40,907 nucleotides of DNA from Selenomonadaceae bacterium (lineage in GTDB: Bacteria; Bacillota; Negativicutes; Selenomonadales; Selenomonadaceae), in NCBI GenBank assembly GCA_017470715.1, contig JAFUYE010000052.1, forward strand, positions 1 to 40,907. Direction: 5' to 3'. The notes beneath the pieces were generated by a model, which saw only the letters and a list, made by a program, of their open reading frames with translations, was not told where the DNA came from and did not search any database. Position 1 is the first letter of the stretch. Each line of letters opens with the position of its first letter. Shown here piece by piece: positions 31,615 to 40,141 of this stretch. The position numbers and the translations under genes were made by a program.

Positions 31615-32985
31615 TCACTTGCCGACACAGAACTTTGAAAAAATTTCGTTAAGCACGTCTTCGGTCACGGACTCGCCCGTCAATTCGCTCAAACATTCAA
31701 GAGCGGCACGCAAGTCAATCGACACAAAATCAAGCCCGATATTCAGCCGAATCGTTTTTTGAGCTTCGCGCAGATGATTGACGGCACGACGAAGTAAATC
31801 GGCTTCGCGTTCGTCGCGGACAAAACTCATCTCGAAATCGATTTTGCCGACGCGTTCGGAAATTGTTTTTAACATTTCGTCGACACCGCTTCCGCTGTGC
31901 AGAGAAATTTTTATCACCTGCGCGGCGGGAATTTTTTTTGCAAGCACTTCAACAGTCGTGACTTCAGGCAAGTCGGTTTTCGTGAGCAAAACCATCGCGT
32001 TACGGTCGGGCAGAAGTTTAAAAATTTCTGCGTCCTCGTCGTCAAGCGGTCGCGAAGAATCAAACAGCGCAAGAATCAATTCGGCACGTTGCGCGCAGGT
32101 TTTTGCACGTTCAATGCCGATTTTTTCGACTGCGTCAGATGAATTGCGAATGCCCGCCGTGTCGACAATTTTCAGCGGAATTCCGTCGACGTTTACGAAT
32201 TCTTCAATTTGGTCGCGGGTCGTGCCGGGAATTTCGGTAACGATTGCGCGTTCGGTCTTCGCGAAAAAATTCAGCAGGCTGGACTTGCCGACGTTAGGTT
32301 TGCCGATAATTGCAGTCTCCAAACCTTCGCGAAGAATTTTTCCCGCCGATTGATTTTTCAACAGTGCGTCAAGATTTTCAACCTGCGCGGAAATATTTTT
32401 GTCGACTTCGGCAATCGTCACGTCGTCCAAATCGTCTTCGGGGAAATCGATTATCGCTTCAATGTGCGCGACGGAATTCAAAATTGCTTGCCGAATTTCG
32501 CGTATCGTTTGTGACGTGCGTCCCGCCAGCTGATTTTGTGCGACAGTCAAAGCGACTGAAGTTTTCGCTTGAATTACGTCCAAAACTGCCTGCGCTTGCG
32601 TCAAATCGATTCGTCCGTTGAGAAATGCTCGCTTGGTAAATTCGCCGCGCTGTGCAGGACGTGCGCCCGCCTCGAAGGTCAACTTTAAAACTTCGCGCAG
32701 GACGACTGAGCCGCCGTGACATTGCAATTCAACGACGTTTTCACGCGTGTAAGACTTCGGTTCGCGCATTACCAAAGCAATCGCTTCGTCGACGATTTTG
32801 CCCGAAAAATTTTTCACGTGCCCGAAAAAAATTTCTCGTTCGCTCGCAGAAGTCAACGACTTTTTGTTGAGCGCGAAAAAAATTTTGTCGGCAATGTCAA
32901 TCGCTCGTTCGCCGCTCAGTCGCACAATTCCGACGCCCGCATTGCCCGCCGAAGTCGCAATCGCAGAAATCGTTTCGTCAATCAA
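31615..32985 (-). CDS. mnmE: tRNA modification GTPase MnmE (TrmE)
   Basis: A 456-residue protein. The N-terminal tetrahydrofolate-binding domain contains the RGEFTKRAFLNGRIDLTQA stretch near 118. The GTPase insert has P-loop GKPNVGKSSLLN near 227, a G2/G3 region with TTRDQIEE and DTAGIR, and TKTD. The protein ends in FCVGK, the conserved C-x-G-K catalytic tail. With MnmG it modifies the tRNA wobble uridine; mnmG is not in the window. The TTG start follows GGAGGCGATAAT. It converges with lpxD. Confidence 0.97.
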   Translation of the reverse strand: MIDETISAIATSAGNAGVGIVRLSGERAIDIADKIFFALNKKSLTSASEREIFFGHVKNFSGKIVDEAIALVMREPKSYTRENVVELQCHGGSVVLREVLKLTFEAGARPAQRGEFTKRAFLNGRIDLTQAQAVLDVIQAKTSVALTVAQNQLAGRTSQTIREIRQAILNSVAHIEAIIDFPEDDLDDVTIAEVDKNISAQVENLDALLKNQSAGKILREGLETAIIGKPNVGKSSLLNFFAKTERAIVTEIPGTTRDQIEEFVNVDGIPLKIVDTAGIRNSSDAVEKIGIERAKTCAQRAELILALFDSSRPLDDEDAEIFKLLPDRNAMVLLTKTDLPEVTTVEVLAKKIPAAQVIKISLHSGSGVDEMLKTISERVGKIDFEMSFVRDEREADLLRRAVNHLREAQKTIRLNIGLDFVSIDLRAALECLSELTGESVTEDVLNEIFSKFCVGK

Positions 32986-33032
32986 ATTATCGCCTCCGTT
33001 AAAAAAATCCCGCCGGCGTGGACGGGGAAATT

Positions 33033-33302
33033 TTATTTATATGCGTCGTTCCTTTTATCAACGTCGACAACCAAAATAACAACTTTGTCGTCATGAATTT
33101 CGGAGATTATCCGATAGTCACCGACACGATAACGCCAACGCCCCTTTAAGTTTCCTTTCAAAGCTTTTCCGTGCAAACGAGGGTTTTCGCAACCTTCAAG
33201 ATTTTTATTTATCTAATCGAGAATTCTTGTACGAATCGAGTTGTCGAGCTTGTCAATAATTTTTTGAGCATCGGGCGTGTAGTCAACGTGAAAACTTTTC
33301 AT
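33033..33302 (-). pseudogene. RelE/ParE-family toxin with an internal stop codon
   Basis: From ATG 33302 one frame reads MKSFHVDYTPDAQKIIDKL and continues to codon 29, then hits TAG at 33213-33215. It resumes in the same frame as INKNLEGCENPRLHGKALKG and RWRYRVGDYRIISEI, ending VDVDKRNDAYK at TAA. These are RelE-type toxin blocks at full length (89 codons). A single base change would restore it (TGG, Trp, is a plausible ancestor). The start overlaps the antitoxin stop (ATGA). It is very likely inactive unless the stop is suppressed. Confidence 0.85.
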
Positions 33303-33523
33303 GCCATGCCCAGCTTTTTCAAAAGTTCTTCGTGAGTACAAGTCACAGGATTTTTCTTGTATTCAGCGATGGCTTTTTCATAAGCCGCCAAGTCCGCATC
33401 GTCATTAAAAATCATTTCAAGTATCGCTTGACGTGCAATTTCAGAAATGTCCATTTTCGTCTGCTTCATATAGTCTTCAACAATCGCCATGTCGGCATCG
33501 TCGAAGGTAACTTCAAAAGTCAA
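33299..33523 (-). CDS. antitoxin (ribbon-helix-helix/RelB-like) of a broken toxin pair
   Basis: A 74-residue acidic protein: MTFEVTFDDADMAIVEDYM, then the helical KMDISEIARQAILEMI, then a Lys/Glu-rich tail. This fits RelB/RHH antitoxins. The TTG start follows AAGGAGAG. It precedes the mutated RelE-type toxin by overlap and lies between jag and mnmE, which are often adjacent in other Firmicutes. It seems intact although its toxin is not. Confidence 0.8.
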   Translation of the reverse strand: MTFEVTFDDADMAIVEDYMKQTKMDISEIARQAILEMIFNDDADLAAYEKAIAEYKKNPVTCTHEELLKKLGMA

Positions 33524-33550
33524 TTCAATCGCTCTCCTTCCGACGAAATT

Positions 33551-34390
33551 TCAGCGTTTGCCGCGTTTTGTCGGGGTGATAATTACGTAGCGATATGGTT
33601 CGGTGCCCGCGCTGTGTGTTTCGACACGGTCATTGTCCTGCAAGGTCATGTGAATAACTTTGCGTTCGTGTCGATTCATCGGCTCAAGTCGCACGTCACG
33701 GCGGGATTTAATTGCACGATCCGCCATGTTCTGCGCAAGTTTTTCGAGAGCTTCCGAACGACGGTCGCGATAACCTTCAACGTCAAGCGTGAAATGAATT
33801 TTTTCGTCGGAGTCACGACGATTCGCCGCCAAATTCAGCAGATATTGCAACGAGTCCAAAGCTTGCCCGTGTCGCCCGATTAAAACGCCCAAACCTTTGC
33901 CGCGCAGGTCGAAAAGATAGCCGTCGTCGGTTTCGTTCACGTCGATTTCAAGGTTGAGATTCATTGCTTTGAAAACGTCGTGCAGGAAAATTTTCGCCTT
34001 GTCGAGAGCTTCAACGTCGGAATTTTCATCGGCGGGCGAAGGTGCCAAAATCGGTTCGATAATTTCTTCAACGGGCGCAGTTTCTTCGACGACGGAAGAT
34101 TTTTCGTCAACGGAAGATTTTTCAACGACCGGCGCAATTTCTTCAACACCGGCAGAATTTTCCGCAACAGGTAATTTTTTTTCGACGGGCTCAGATTTTT
34201 CGACGGCAACAGTTTCTTTCAGTGTGGCGCGAATTTTTGCGGGAGTTTCGCCGAGCCAACCGAACAATCTTTTCGCGGGTCGTTCCAAAACTTCAACGTC
34301 GATTTTGTCGGCATCAACGCCGAGTTCATCAACCGCCGCTTGAATTGCCTCTTCGACGGTCTTGCCGGTTTTTTCAATCACAATCGCCAT
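33551..34390 (-). CDS. jag: RNA-binding protein Jag/KhpB
   Basis: A 279-residue protein. The Jag-N domain (MAIVIEKTGKTVEEAI, about 1-55) has the KRLFGWLGETPAKI block. A linker (about 60-120) is low-complexity, repeating Val, Glu, Lys and Ser-rich units (EKSSVDEKSSVVEE). The KH domain has LGVLIGRHGQALDSLQYL near 175. The R3H domain has EPMNRHERKVIHMTL near 240. KhpB binds many RNAs and affects cell elongation. It directly follows yidC (stop and start adjacent). Confidence 0.95.
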   Translation of the reverse strand: MAIVIEKTGKTVEEAIQAAVDELGVDADKIDVEVLERPAKRLFGWLGETPAKIRATLKETVAVEKSEPVEKKLPVAENSAGVEEIAPVVEKSSVDEKSSVVEETAPVEEIIEPILAPSPADENSDVEALDKAKIFLHDVFKAMNLNLEIDVNETDDGYLFDLRGKGLGVLIGRHGQALDSLQYLLNLAANRRDSDEKIHFTLDVEGYRDRRSEALEKLAQNMADRAIKSRRDVRLEPMNRHERKVIHMTLQDNDRVETHSAGTEPYRYVIITPTKRGKR

Positions 34391-35080
34391 TTAAGCAGCC
34401 TCCTTGTCGGACGGATTGTCAAACTTGTTAATCCACAGCTGTTGCACGATTTGCACAACATTCATCGTCACCCAGTAGAGCACGAGTCCCGAAGGGAAAT
34501 TCAAACTTATCCAACCGATAAAAATCGGCATAATGTACGTAATTATTTTCATCTGCTGATTTTGTTGATTGGAATTGCCCGACTGCATTGTCAGCGAAGT
34601 CAAATAAGTTGTCGCAGCGGACAAAAACGGCAGTGCATAAATCGGGTCGGTTTCGGACAAGCTGGGCAACCACAGGAACGACGGTGCCGCGCCGCCGTAA
34701 TCGAAACTGTAAAGCGTGTAATACATGCCCATCAAAATCGGCATTTGAATCAACATCGGCAGGCAGCCCGACATTGGGTTTGCGCCTTCTTTTTGGTAAA
34801 GCTCCATCATTTTTTGTTGCATGACTTGCGGATTGTTTTTGTACTTCTCCTGGATTTTCTGCAGTTGCGGCTGGATACGCTGCATTGCCTTCATTGATTG
34901 GAGTTGTTTTTTCGTCAGCGGGTAGACCAAAAATTTTATCAGCACGGTCAGCAAAATTATCGCCAAACCGTAGCTTGGCACGCCGAGTATTTCCGTCAAC
35001 GAATAAAGCGCAGTCAAAACCGCGCTCATTACGTGTTCTATCGGTGAGAAAAGATCTCCGAAAAGTCCGGGTTCTTCCAC
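34391..35080 (-). CDS. yidC: membrane protein insertase YidC (short form)
   Basis: A 229-residue protein with about five membrane segments. It lacks the large periplasmic domain of proteobacterial YidC and no lipobox is seen. TKKQLQSMKAMQRIQPQLQ is the conserved cytoplasmic block, followed by GCLPMLIQMPILMGMYYTL and a final SGLVLYWVTMNVVQIVQQ. It inserts proteins into the inner membrane. It lies between yidD and jag in the usual order. Confidence 0.95.
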   Translation of the reverse strand: MEEPGLFGDLFSPIEHVMSAVLTALYSLTEILGVPSYGLAIILLTVLIKFLVYPLTKKQLQSMKAMQRIQPQLQKIQEKYKNNPQVMQQKMMELYQKEGANPMSGCLPMLIQMPILMGMYYTLYSFDYGGAAPSFLWLPSLSETDPIYALPFLSAATTYLTSLTMQSGNSNQQNQQMKIITYIMPIFIGWISLNFPSGLVLYWVTMNVVQIVQQLWINKFDNPSDKEAA

Positions 35081-35130
35081 TACATCACTTCCTTTAAATA
35101 AGCAGTGTCATTCCAAATTTCAAATTGCTT

Positions 35131-35340
35131 TTACGGGACGGGGTCATAGCCGCCTTTGCAAAACGGATTGCAACGCAGGATTCGCCACAGAGTCAAAAGA
35201 CTTCCGCGAGCCCAGCCGTATTTTTTCAGCGCGTCGACGGCGTAATTTGAACACGTCGGCGCGAAACGGCAACACGGGGCTTTGAGCGGCGACAACCAAC
35301 GTTGATAAAATTTTATAAGTGCTATTAAAAAGTTTGTCAT
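35131..35340 (-). CDS. yidD: membrane protein insertion efficiency factor YidD
   Basis: A 69-residue protein. [52 protein letters not shown] are the family hallmarks, including the conserved Cys residues. It assists YidC-dependent insertion. Its start overlaps the rnpA stop by 4 bases. Confidence 0.95.
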   Translation of the reverse strand: MTNFLIALIKFYQRWLSPLKAPCCRFAPTCSNYAVDALKKYGWARGSLLTLWRILRCNPFCKGGYDPVP

Positions 35341-35696
35341 TGCGAATTGTCAGCTTTGAAAATTTTGGCGCGCTTGCACAAGTCGACAAAAGCTTTTTCG
35401 GCGTCTTTGAATTTGGCTTTGACCAAAAATTTTCGCCCGACAAGAATCATTGCGCAATCGCGACGAAGAAAATTTTTGTTGAGTCGATACGCCTCGCGCA
35501 TGAGACGTTTTACGCGGTTGCGAACGACAGCCCCGCCGAGTTTTTTGCCCGCCGCGAAGCCGACTTTGCCGTTAAATTTTTCGTCATGAACGACGAGCAA
35601 AACCAACGCATGATTGGCAAAAGATTTTCCGCGATTGTGCACCGCGTTGAAATCATGCTTGCCGCGAAAAATTTCGCTCTTGTTGAGTTCAAACAA
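35337..35696 (-). CDS. rnpA: ribonuclease P protein component
   Basis: About 119 residues. The start [19 protein letters not shown] and the RNR block ([16 protein letters not shown]) near 54 are diagnostic for RnpA, which helps the RNase P RNA mature tRNA 5' ends. I choose TTG 35696, six bases after GGAGG. A longer in-frame extension overlaps rpmH in another frame and is rejected. Basic, as expected. Confidence 0.93.
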   Translation of the reverse strand: MFELNKSEIFRGKHDFNAVHNRGKSFANHALVLLVVHDEKFNGKVGFAAGKKLGGAVVRNRVKRLMREAYRLNKNFLRRDCAMILVGRKFLVKAKFKDAEKAFVDLCKRAKIFKADNSQ

Positions 35697-35761
35697 ATTA
35701 ATCCTCCGTTCGTCTGCAACGCGAAAAAAAAGGCCACTTCGATTAGTGACCTGCCGCACGC

Positions 35762-35896
35762 TCAAGCCGTAAGCACTTTTCTGCCGCGTTGACGACGTCT
35801 TTTGATGACGAGTCGACCGCCTTTGGTTTTCATGCGTTCGCGAAAGCCGTGCGTTTTCTTGCGCCAATGTGTGTTGGGTTGAAAAGTTCTCTTCAA
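35762..35896 (-). CDS. rpmH: ribosomal protein L34
   Basis: A 44-residue basic protein, [18 protein letters not shown] at the start and [19 protein letters not shown] at the end, unmistakably L34. The TTG start follows AAGGAGG. It heads the rpmH-rnpA-yidD-yidC-jag cluster. dnaA, which usually diverges from rpmH, is not adjacent. Confidence 0.97.
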   Translation of the reverse strand: MKRTFQPNTHWRKKTHGFRERMKTKGGRLVIKRRRQRGRKVLTA

Positions 35897-35941
35897 GGTT
35901 CGCCACCTCCTTACAAAAAAAATTCGGCGATAACCGCGTAG

Positions 35942-35970
35942 ATTATAGACGAGCGAAAAATTACTGTCAA
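35942..35970 (-). promoter_or_regulatory. consensus promoter of the rpmH cluster
   Basis: On the minus strand, -35 TTGACA (35965-35970), a 17-base spacer and -10 TATAAT (35942-35947). Both hexamers are perfect sigma-70 matches, as suits a highly expressed ribosomal gene. The 35897-36174 gap shows no other gene and no clear DnaA box. Confidence 0.9.
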
Positions 35971-36174
35971 CCAAAATTTTTGGATGCGTGGAAACCATTG
36001 CGTTTTCGGCGGCGTTCGTGACGGGCTTTTTAAATTCGGCAATTCGTCGCCTAAAAATTTTTGCAGGCGGCAGGATTTTCTTTTCGGACATTGAACAGGG
36101 AATTTACATATTCGGCACGTACCCGAAAAATTTTTGGTGTTCGTAATTTTTCACCTCAAGAGGAGGCTGTTGTT

Positions 36175-36954
36175 TTGGAAAAATCTACTATCATTGGCTT
36201 GGTAGGCGGCTTCATTTCAATTTTTGTCGGCATGGTTATCAAGGGCGCGCCAATCAGTTCGTTGAACAATCCGGCGGCGTTTTTGATTATCGTCGGCGGA
36301 ACGATAGCTTGTCTGTTTAATGCCTTTACAATGGAGCAAATGTCGAAGTTCCCAAAACTATTCGGTTTGCTGATGAAAGCTCCCGCTGAACAAAGCAAGG
36401 GCGATCTCGTCAAAACTTTTATCGAGTTGTCGCAGATTGCGCGTCGCGAAGGAATTCTGGCACTTGAAAGCCGCGTCGACAGCATTGAAGATCCGTTTTT
36501 CCGCAACGGCTTGAGCATGGTCATTGACGGTATGGATCCGGAATTTGTCGGCGACGTTTTGGATGCTGAACTTGCCGTTATGGAGGCTCGTCATGCCGAA
36601 ATGCGTTCGATTTTTTCGCAGGCAGGCACTTACGCTCCTACACTCGGCGTTCTGGGCGCGGTTGTCGGTCTTATCGCGGCACTCGGTAACTTGAACGACA
36701 TCGACAAACTCGGTCACTCAATCGCGGCGGCGTTCGTCGCAACAATCCTCGGTATTTTTACAGGTTACGTTCTGTGGCTTCCGTTCGCCAACAAACTTAA
36801 AATTAAATCCGAAAACGAAGTTAGCCATAAACGCATGATTATGGAAGGCATTCTTTCGTTGCAGGCGGGCGATTCCCCCACGCAGATTGAAGCGAAGTTG
36901 ATGATTTACATTCCGCAAAGTGAGCGCGAAGGTTTGAGCAGCAAGGAGGAATAA
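36175..36954 (+). CDS. motA: flagellar motor stator protein MotA
   Basis: About 259 residues with four membrane segments. IIGLVGGFISIFVGMVIKG at the start, the cytoplasmic loop with AEMRSIFSQAG, and the third/fourth helices (TYAPTLGVLGAVVGLIAAL) are as in MotA/PomA. It forms the stator channel with MotB. The TTG 36175 is eight bases after AGGAGG. motB follows three bases later. No other flagellar genes are in the window. Confidence 0.93.
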   Translation: MEKSTIIGLVGGFISIFVGMVIKGAPISSLNNPAAFLIIVGGTIACLFNAFTMEQMSKFPKLFGLLMKAPAEQSKGDLVKTFIELSQIARREGILALESRVDSIEDPFFRNGLSMVIDGMDPEFVGDVLDAELAVMEARHAEMRSIFSQAGTYAPTLGVLGAVVGLIAALGNLNDIDKLGHSIAAAFVATILGIFTGYVLWLPFANKLKIKSENEVSHKRMIMEGILSLQAGDSPTQIEAKLMIYIPQSEREGLSSKEE

Positions 36955-36957
36955 TCT

Positions 36958-37752
36958 TTGGCGAAAAAGAAACGTGGCAAGAAACACGAAGAAGAAGCCA
37001 GCGAGGCTTGGTTGCTCCCGTATTCCGATTTGATGACGCTGTTACTTGCGTTGTTTATCTGCCTGTTCGCAATTTCGCAGACCGACCAAACGAAACTTCA
37101 GCAAATGGCGCAGGCATTCACGGCGGCATTTAACATGGGCGGTCCGTCATTTTTCAATCAGGCGGGACCCAACGCAAGTATGCAACGCGAAATTATGAGC
37201 ACCGAAGATCAAGGCAACGCGGCTTACATCGAAGAAAATCGAACGCTGGAACAGTTGCAACGACAGCTTGACGAATACATTGAGCAAAATAATTTGCAAG
37301 ATCAATTATCGACGCAACTGGAAGAAGAAGGCTTGATGATTCGCATTAAGGAACGTGCGCTGTTTCCGTCGGGCTCGGCTGAACTCGTCGCAGAATCTCA
37401 ACGTATCGGTCCGATTGTCGCGGGATTATTGGCGGCGGTTCCCGAACGTGTTTTGATTTCCGGACACACGGACACCGACCCGATAAGCACCGCGCAATTT
37501 CCGTCGAACTGGGAATTGAGTTCAGTGCGTGCAATGACGTTCATGAAATATTTGCTGTCGATTAATCCGAATTTGAATCCGGCAAGATTTTCAGCTATCG
37601 GTTACGGCGAATATCGACCGATTGCACCCAACGATACCGCAGAGAACAAGCAACAGAATCGTCGCGTCGAAATTCTGATTGCGCGCAGTTTGTCTTTCAA
37701 CCCGAACGAAGGTTATCGCGGTCCCAGTGATACCGATTTGGTCACGAAATGA
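36958..37752 (+). CDS. motB: flagellar motor stator protein MotB
   Basis: A 264-residue protein. A basic start (MAKKKRGKKHEEE) precedes a single membrane segment with WLLPYSDLMTLLLALFICL, where the Asp of YSD is the proton-binding residue. A coiled-coil linker (NRTLEQLQRQLDEYIEQN) leads to a C-terminal OmpA-like peptidoglycan-binding domain (SGHTDTDPI, SSVRAMTFMKYLL, NRRVEIL). The TTG start follows AAGGAGG. The stop overlaps the acpS ATG. Confidence 0.93.
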   Translation: MAKKKRGKKHEEEASEAWLLPYSDLMTLLLALFICLFAISQTDQTKLQQMAQAFTAAFNMGGPSFFNQAGPNASMQREIMSTEDQGNAAYIEENRTLEQLQRQLDEYIEQNNLQDQLSTQLEEEGLMIRIKERALFPSGSAELVAESQRIGPIVAGLLAAVPERVLISGHTDTDPISTAQFPSNWELSSVRAMTFMKYLLSINPNLNPARFSAIGYGEYRPIAPNDTAENKQQNRRVEILIARSLSFNPNEGYRGPSDTDLVTK

Positions 37753-38114
37753 TTTTGGGGCTCGGCACGGACATTATCGAAATTGAACGCGTGAAAAATG
37801 CGCTTCGTCGAGAAAATTTCAAGGCTTTTGTATTTACACAACCGGAACAAGCTTATTGCGAAAGTCGCGGAAAAAATTCCGCTGCCTCCTATGCCGCTAG
37901 ATTTGCCGCCAAGGAGGCTTTTTTTAAGGCGTTGGGCACGGGCATTTTCACGCGACCTGCGGACGTTGAAGTTGTTCGCGACGAACGTGGACATCCCGAA
38001 ATTTTTTTGCACGGGCGGGCGAAAACTTTTGCCGAATCCTGTGGCGTCACGAAAATTTCTGTAAGCTTGAGCCACTCGCGGGAATTTGCGACGGCGGTTT
38101 GTGTGTTGGAATAA
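37749..38114 (+). CDS. acpS: holo-[acyl-carrier-protein] synthase
   Basis: A 121-residue phosphopantetheinyl transferase that activates acyl carrier protein. GLGTDIIEIERVKNAL at the start and FAAKEAFFKALGTG near 52 hold the metal-binding Asp and Glu; SVSLSHSREFA is the C-terminal block. Overlaps motB by four bases. A repeat-filled gap separates it from nnr. Confidence 0.94.
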   Translation: MILGLGTDIIEIERVKNALRRENFKAFVFTQPEQAYCESRGKNSAASYAARFAAKEAFFKALGTGIFTRPADVEVVRDERGHPEIFLHGRAKTFAESCGVTKISVSLSHSREFATAVCVLE

Positions 38115-38150
38115 ATTTCGGCGTGTCATTTCGATTCGAATTTTTGTATG

Positions 38151-38336
38151 TTACTTTCTTTTGACAGCAAAAGAAAGTAACCAAAGAAAACTGCGCCTGC
38201 GCGGCGGGCGATACAGTGCGTTATCACGTTGAACCGGCGTGTGAGTCACCCTTTTTGGCCGCAGTATTCGCATCACGCGAATAACGCGGCTGAGGCGCAA
38301 ATGCTTGCCAGCGCGCATTTGCCCATGTCGGCCTCT
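38151..38336. repeat. modular intergenic repeat, longest copy
   Basis: Starts with the perfect hairpin TTACTTTCTTTT-GACAGC-AAAAGAAAGTAA (38151-38180). Then come CTGCGCCTGCGCGGCGGGCG, ATACAGTGCGTTATCACG, GGCGTGTGAG, CGCATCACGCGAA, the hairpin GCAAATGCTTGCCAGCGCG with CATTTGC, and GGCCTCTGATT. Parts recur, inverted, at 40610-40735. The first hairpin may end acpS transcription. 38115-38377 holds no gene. Confidence 0.8.
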
Positions 38337-38377
38337 GATTTCGCATTACGCATTGAATTTTTACGGAGGATTTTTAT

Positions 38378-39934
38378 ATGAAAGTTGCATTGGCCAAAGA
38401 AATGCACGAAATTGACAGCATGGCGATTGAGGATTACGGTTTGCCCGAATTGTCGCTCATGGAAAGTGCGGGTCATCGTGTTTTCGAGGCGGTTAAAAAT
38501 ATTTTGGGCACCGTCGACAAAAAAAGCGTCTGCATTTTGGCAGGTTCAGGCAACAACGGCGGCGACGCTTTGACTGCGGCAAGGTATCTGTCGAACGCGG
38601 GCGCACGCGTCAAAATTTTTCTGATTGGCGACAGAGATCACCGCACGGCGTCTGTCAACGTGCAAATGCGAATTTTGCGCGCCATGAACGTCGAACTTCA
38701 GCAACTTGACAGCGACAGAGCCTGGGAACGTTTGCAAGTCACGCTGAGATTTTCGGATGCTGTCGTCGACGGAATTTTGGGCACCGGCTTTAACGGGCAA
38801 CTTCGTCCTGCGGCACTTCGCTTGATTCGTTTGGTCAACACAACCAATAAAGTTATCGTCGCGATTGACGTGCCGTCGGGCGTGGATTCGGACACGGGTG
38901 CGGTCGGCGAAGCGGCAATTAAAGCACAAGTCACCGTTGCGCTCGGTCTGCCGAAAATCGCGCATTTCCTTTGCCCCGGTGCAAGTCACGTCGGAAAATT
39001 AATTGTCGAGGACATCGGAATTCCCGCGAAACTTTTGACGGACGAAATTCACCAAACTTTGATGGACGACGAACTTGCGTTGACGTTTATGCCTGCGCGC
39101 CCGAAAGATTCGCACAAAGGCACTTGCGGAAAAATTTTGGTTGTCGCCGGTTCACGCGGTATGACGGGTGCGGCGTCACTTGCGGCAATGAGCGCGTTGA
39201 AAGTCGGTGCGGGACTCGTCACGTTGACTGCGCCCGAAAGTCTCAATTCGATTTACGAAGTCAAATTAACCGAAGTGATGACGGCACCGCTCGACGAAGT
39301 CAAGCCCGGCATAATCGGCGGCGACAAAGCCGTAACGAAAATTCTTGACTTGGCGGAGAATTTTGACGCGATACTTTTGGGCTGCGGTTTGGGACGTGAA
39401 CGCGAAACTTCGGAGCTGGTGAAAAAAATCGTCACGACGGTCGACAAGCCGCTTGTGTTGGATGCGGACGCGATTTATCCTTTCAACGGGCACGCGGAAG
39501 ATTTAAAGTCCTGCAAACAAATTCCGATACTCACGCCGCATTTGGGCGAACTTTCCGCGCTGCTCAATATTCCCGTCGAAAAACTTCGTCCCGCGCTCGT
39601 TCCGGAAGTTCGCCGCGCCGCGCAGGCTTTTCGTGCAATTATTGTTGCCAAATGCGAAACGACGGTCGTCGGCTACCCGAACGGAGAAATTTTTATTTCG
39701 CCGCTCGGAAATAGCTCAATGGCAACTGCGGGTTGCGGTGACGTTTTGGCGGGCACGATTGTCGGCTTGATGAAACAGACGGCTTTTGCACCGTTGGCGG
39801 GCGTTTGGATCCACGGCACGGCGGGAAATTTCGCCGAACGTGAATACGCCGAAGGTTTGACCGCCGGCAACGTTATGGAAAATCTTCCGAACGCGATAAA
39901 AAAACTTCGCGAAATCGGCTACCAAAAATCTTGA
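38378..39934 (+). CDS. nnr: bifunctional NAD(P)HX epimerase/dehydratase
   Basis: A 518-residue fusion. The N-terminal YjeF_N epimerase (to about 215) has MESAGHRVFEAV, GSGNNGGDALTAARYL and DGILGTGFNG. The C-terminal dehydratase (about 230-518) has AGSRGMTGAASLAAMSALKVGAGL, VLDADAIYPF and TAGCGDVLAGTI. Together they repair hydrated NADH and NADPH. The ATG follows ACGGAGG. A terminator follows. Confidence 0.95.
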   Translation: MKVALAKEMHEIDSMAIEDYGLPELSLMESAGHRVFEAVKNILGTVDKKSVCILAGSGNNGGDALTAARYLSNAGARVKIFLIGDRDHRTASVNVQMRILRAMNVELQQLDSDRAWERLQVTLRFSDAVVDGILGTGFNGQLRPAALRLIRLVNTTNKVIVAIDVPSGVDSDTGAVGEAAIKAQVTVALGLPKIAHFLCPGASHVGKLIVEDIGIPAKLLTDEIHQTLMDDELALTFMPARPKDSHKGTCGKILVVAGSRGMTGAASLAAMSALKVGAGLVTLTAPESLNSIYEVKLTEVMTAPLDEVKPGIIGGDKAVTKILDLAENFDAILLGCGLGRERETSELVKKIVTTVDKPLVLDADAIYPFNGHAEDLKSCKQIPILTPHLGELSALLNIPVEKLRPALVPEVRRAAQAFRAIIVAKCETTVVGYPNGEIFISPLGNSSMATAGCGDVLAGTIVGLMKQTAFAPLAGVWIHGTAGNFAEREYAEGLTAGNVMENLPNAIKKLREIGYQKS

Positions 39935-39948
39935 CACGAACAAAAAAT

Positions 39949-39984
39949 CAACGCGACGCTTAAGACGAGTGCCGCGTTTTTTTC
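39949..39984 (+). terminator. terminator after nnr
   Basis: The stem AACGCG/CGCGTT, with partial pairing of GACGC and GAGTGCC inside, is followed by seven Ts. Confidence 0.75.
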
Positions 39985-40048
39985 ATGAGCAAAAGAAATT
40001 CCCCGTCAAACACGAATAAATTCCGCCTGAAACAATAATGAATGCCCG

Positions 40049-40077
40049 TTGCTTACTTGCGGGCTGACTGTTACAAT
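40049..40077 (+). promoter_or_regulatory. promoter of the HPr-like gene
   Basis: -35 TTGCTT (40049-40054), a 17-base spacer and -10 TACAAT (40072-40077), leaving a leader of about 60 bases before ATG 40142. Confidence 0.6.
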
Positions 40078-40141
40078 ACACTCAGCGACAGGGAAGTCGC
40101 GAGACAACAAGATTTAACGGATTCTCAGGGAGGTTTTAACC

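Noticed and set aside
35697-35906. Longer rnpA frame
   Set aside because: It overlaps rpmH in another frame, and RnpA homologues begin near MFELNKS; TTG 35696 has GGAGG upstream.
35897-36174. Replication origin next to rpmH
   Set aside because: No dnaA gene and no cluster of DnaA boxes (TTATNCACA) were seen; only the rpmH promoter is clear.
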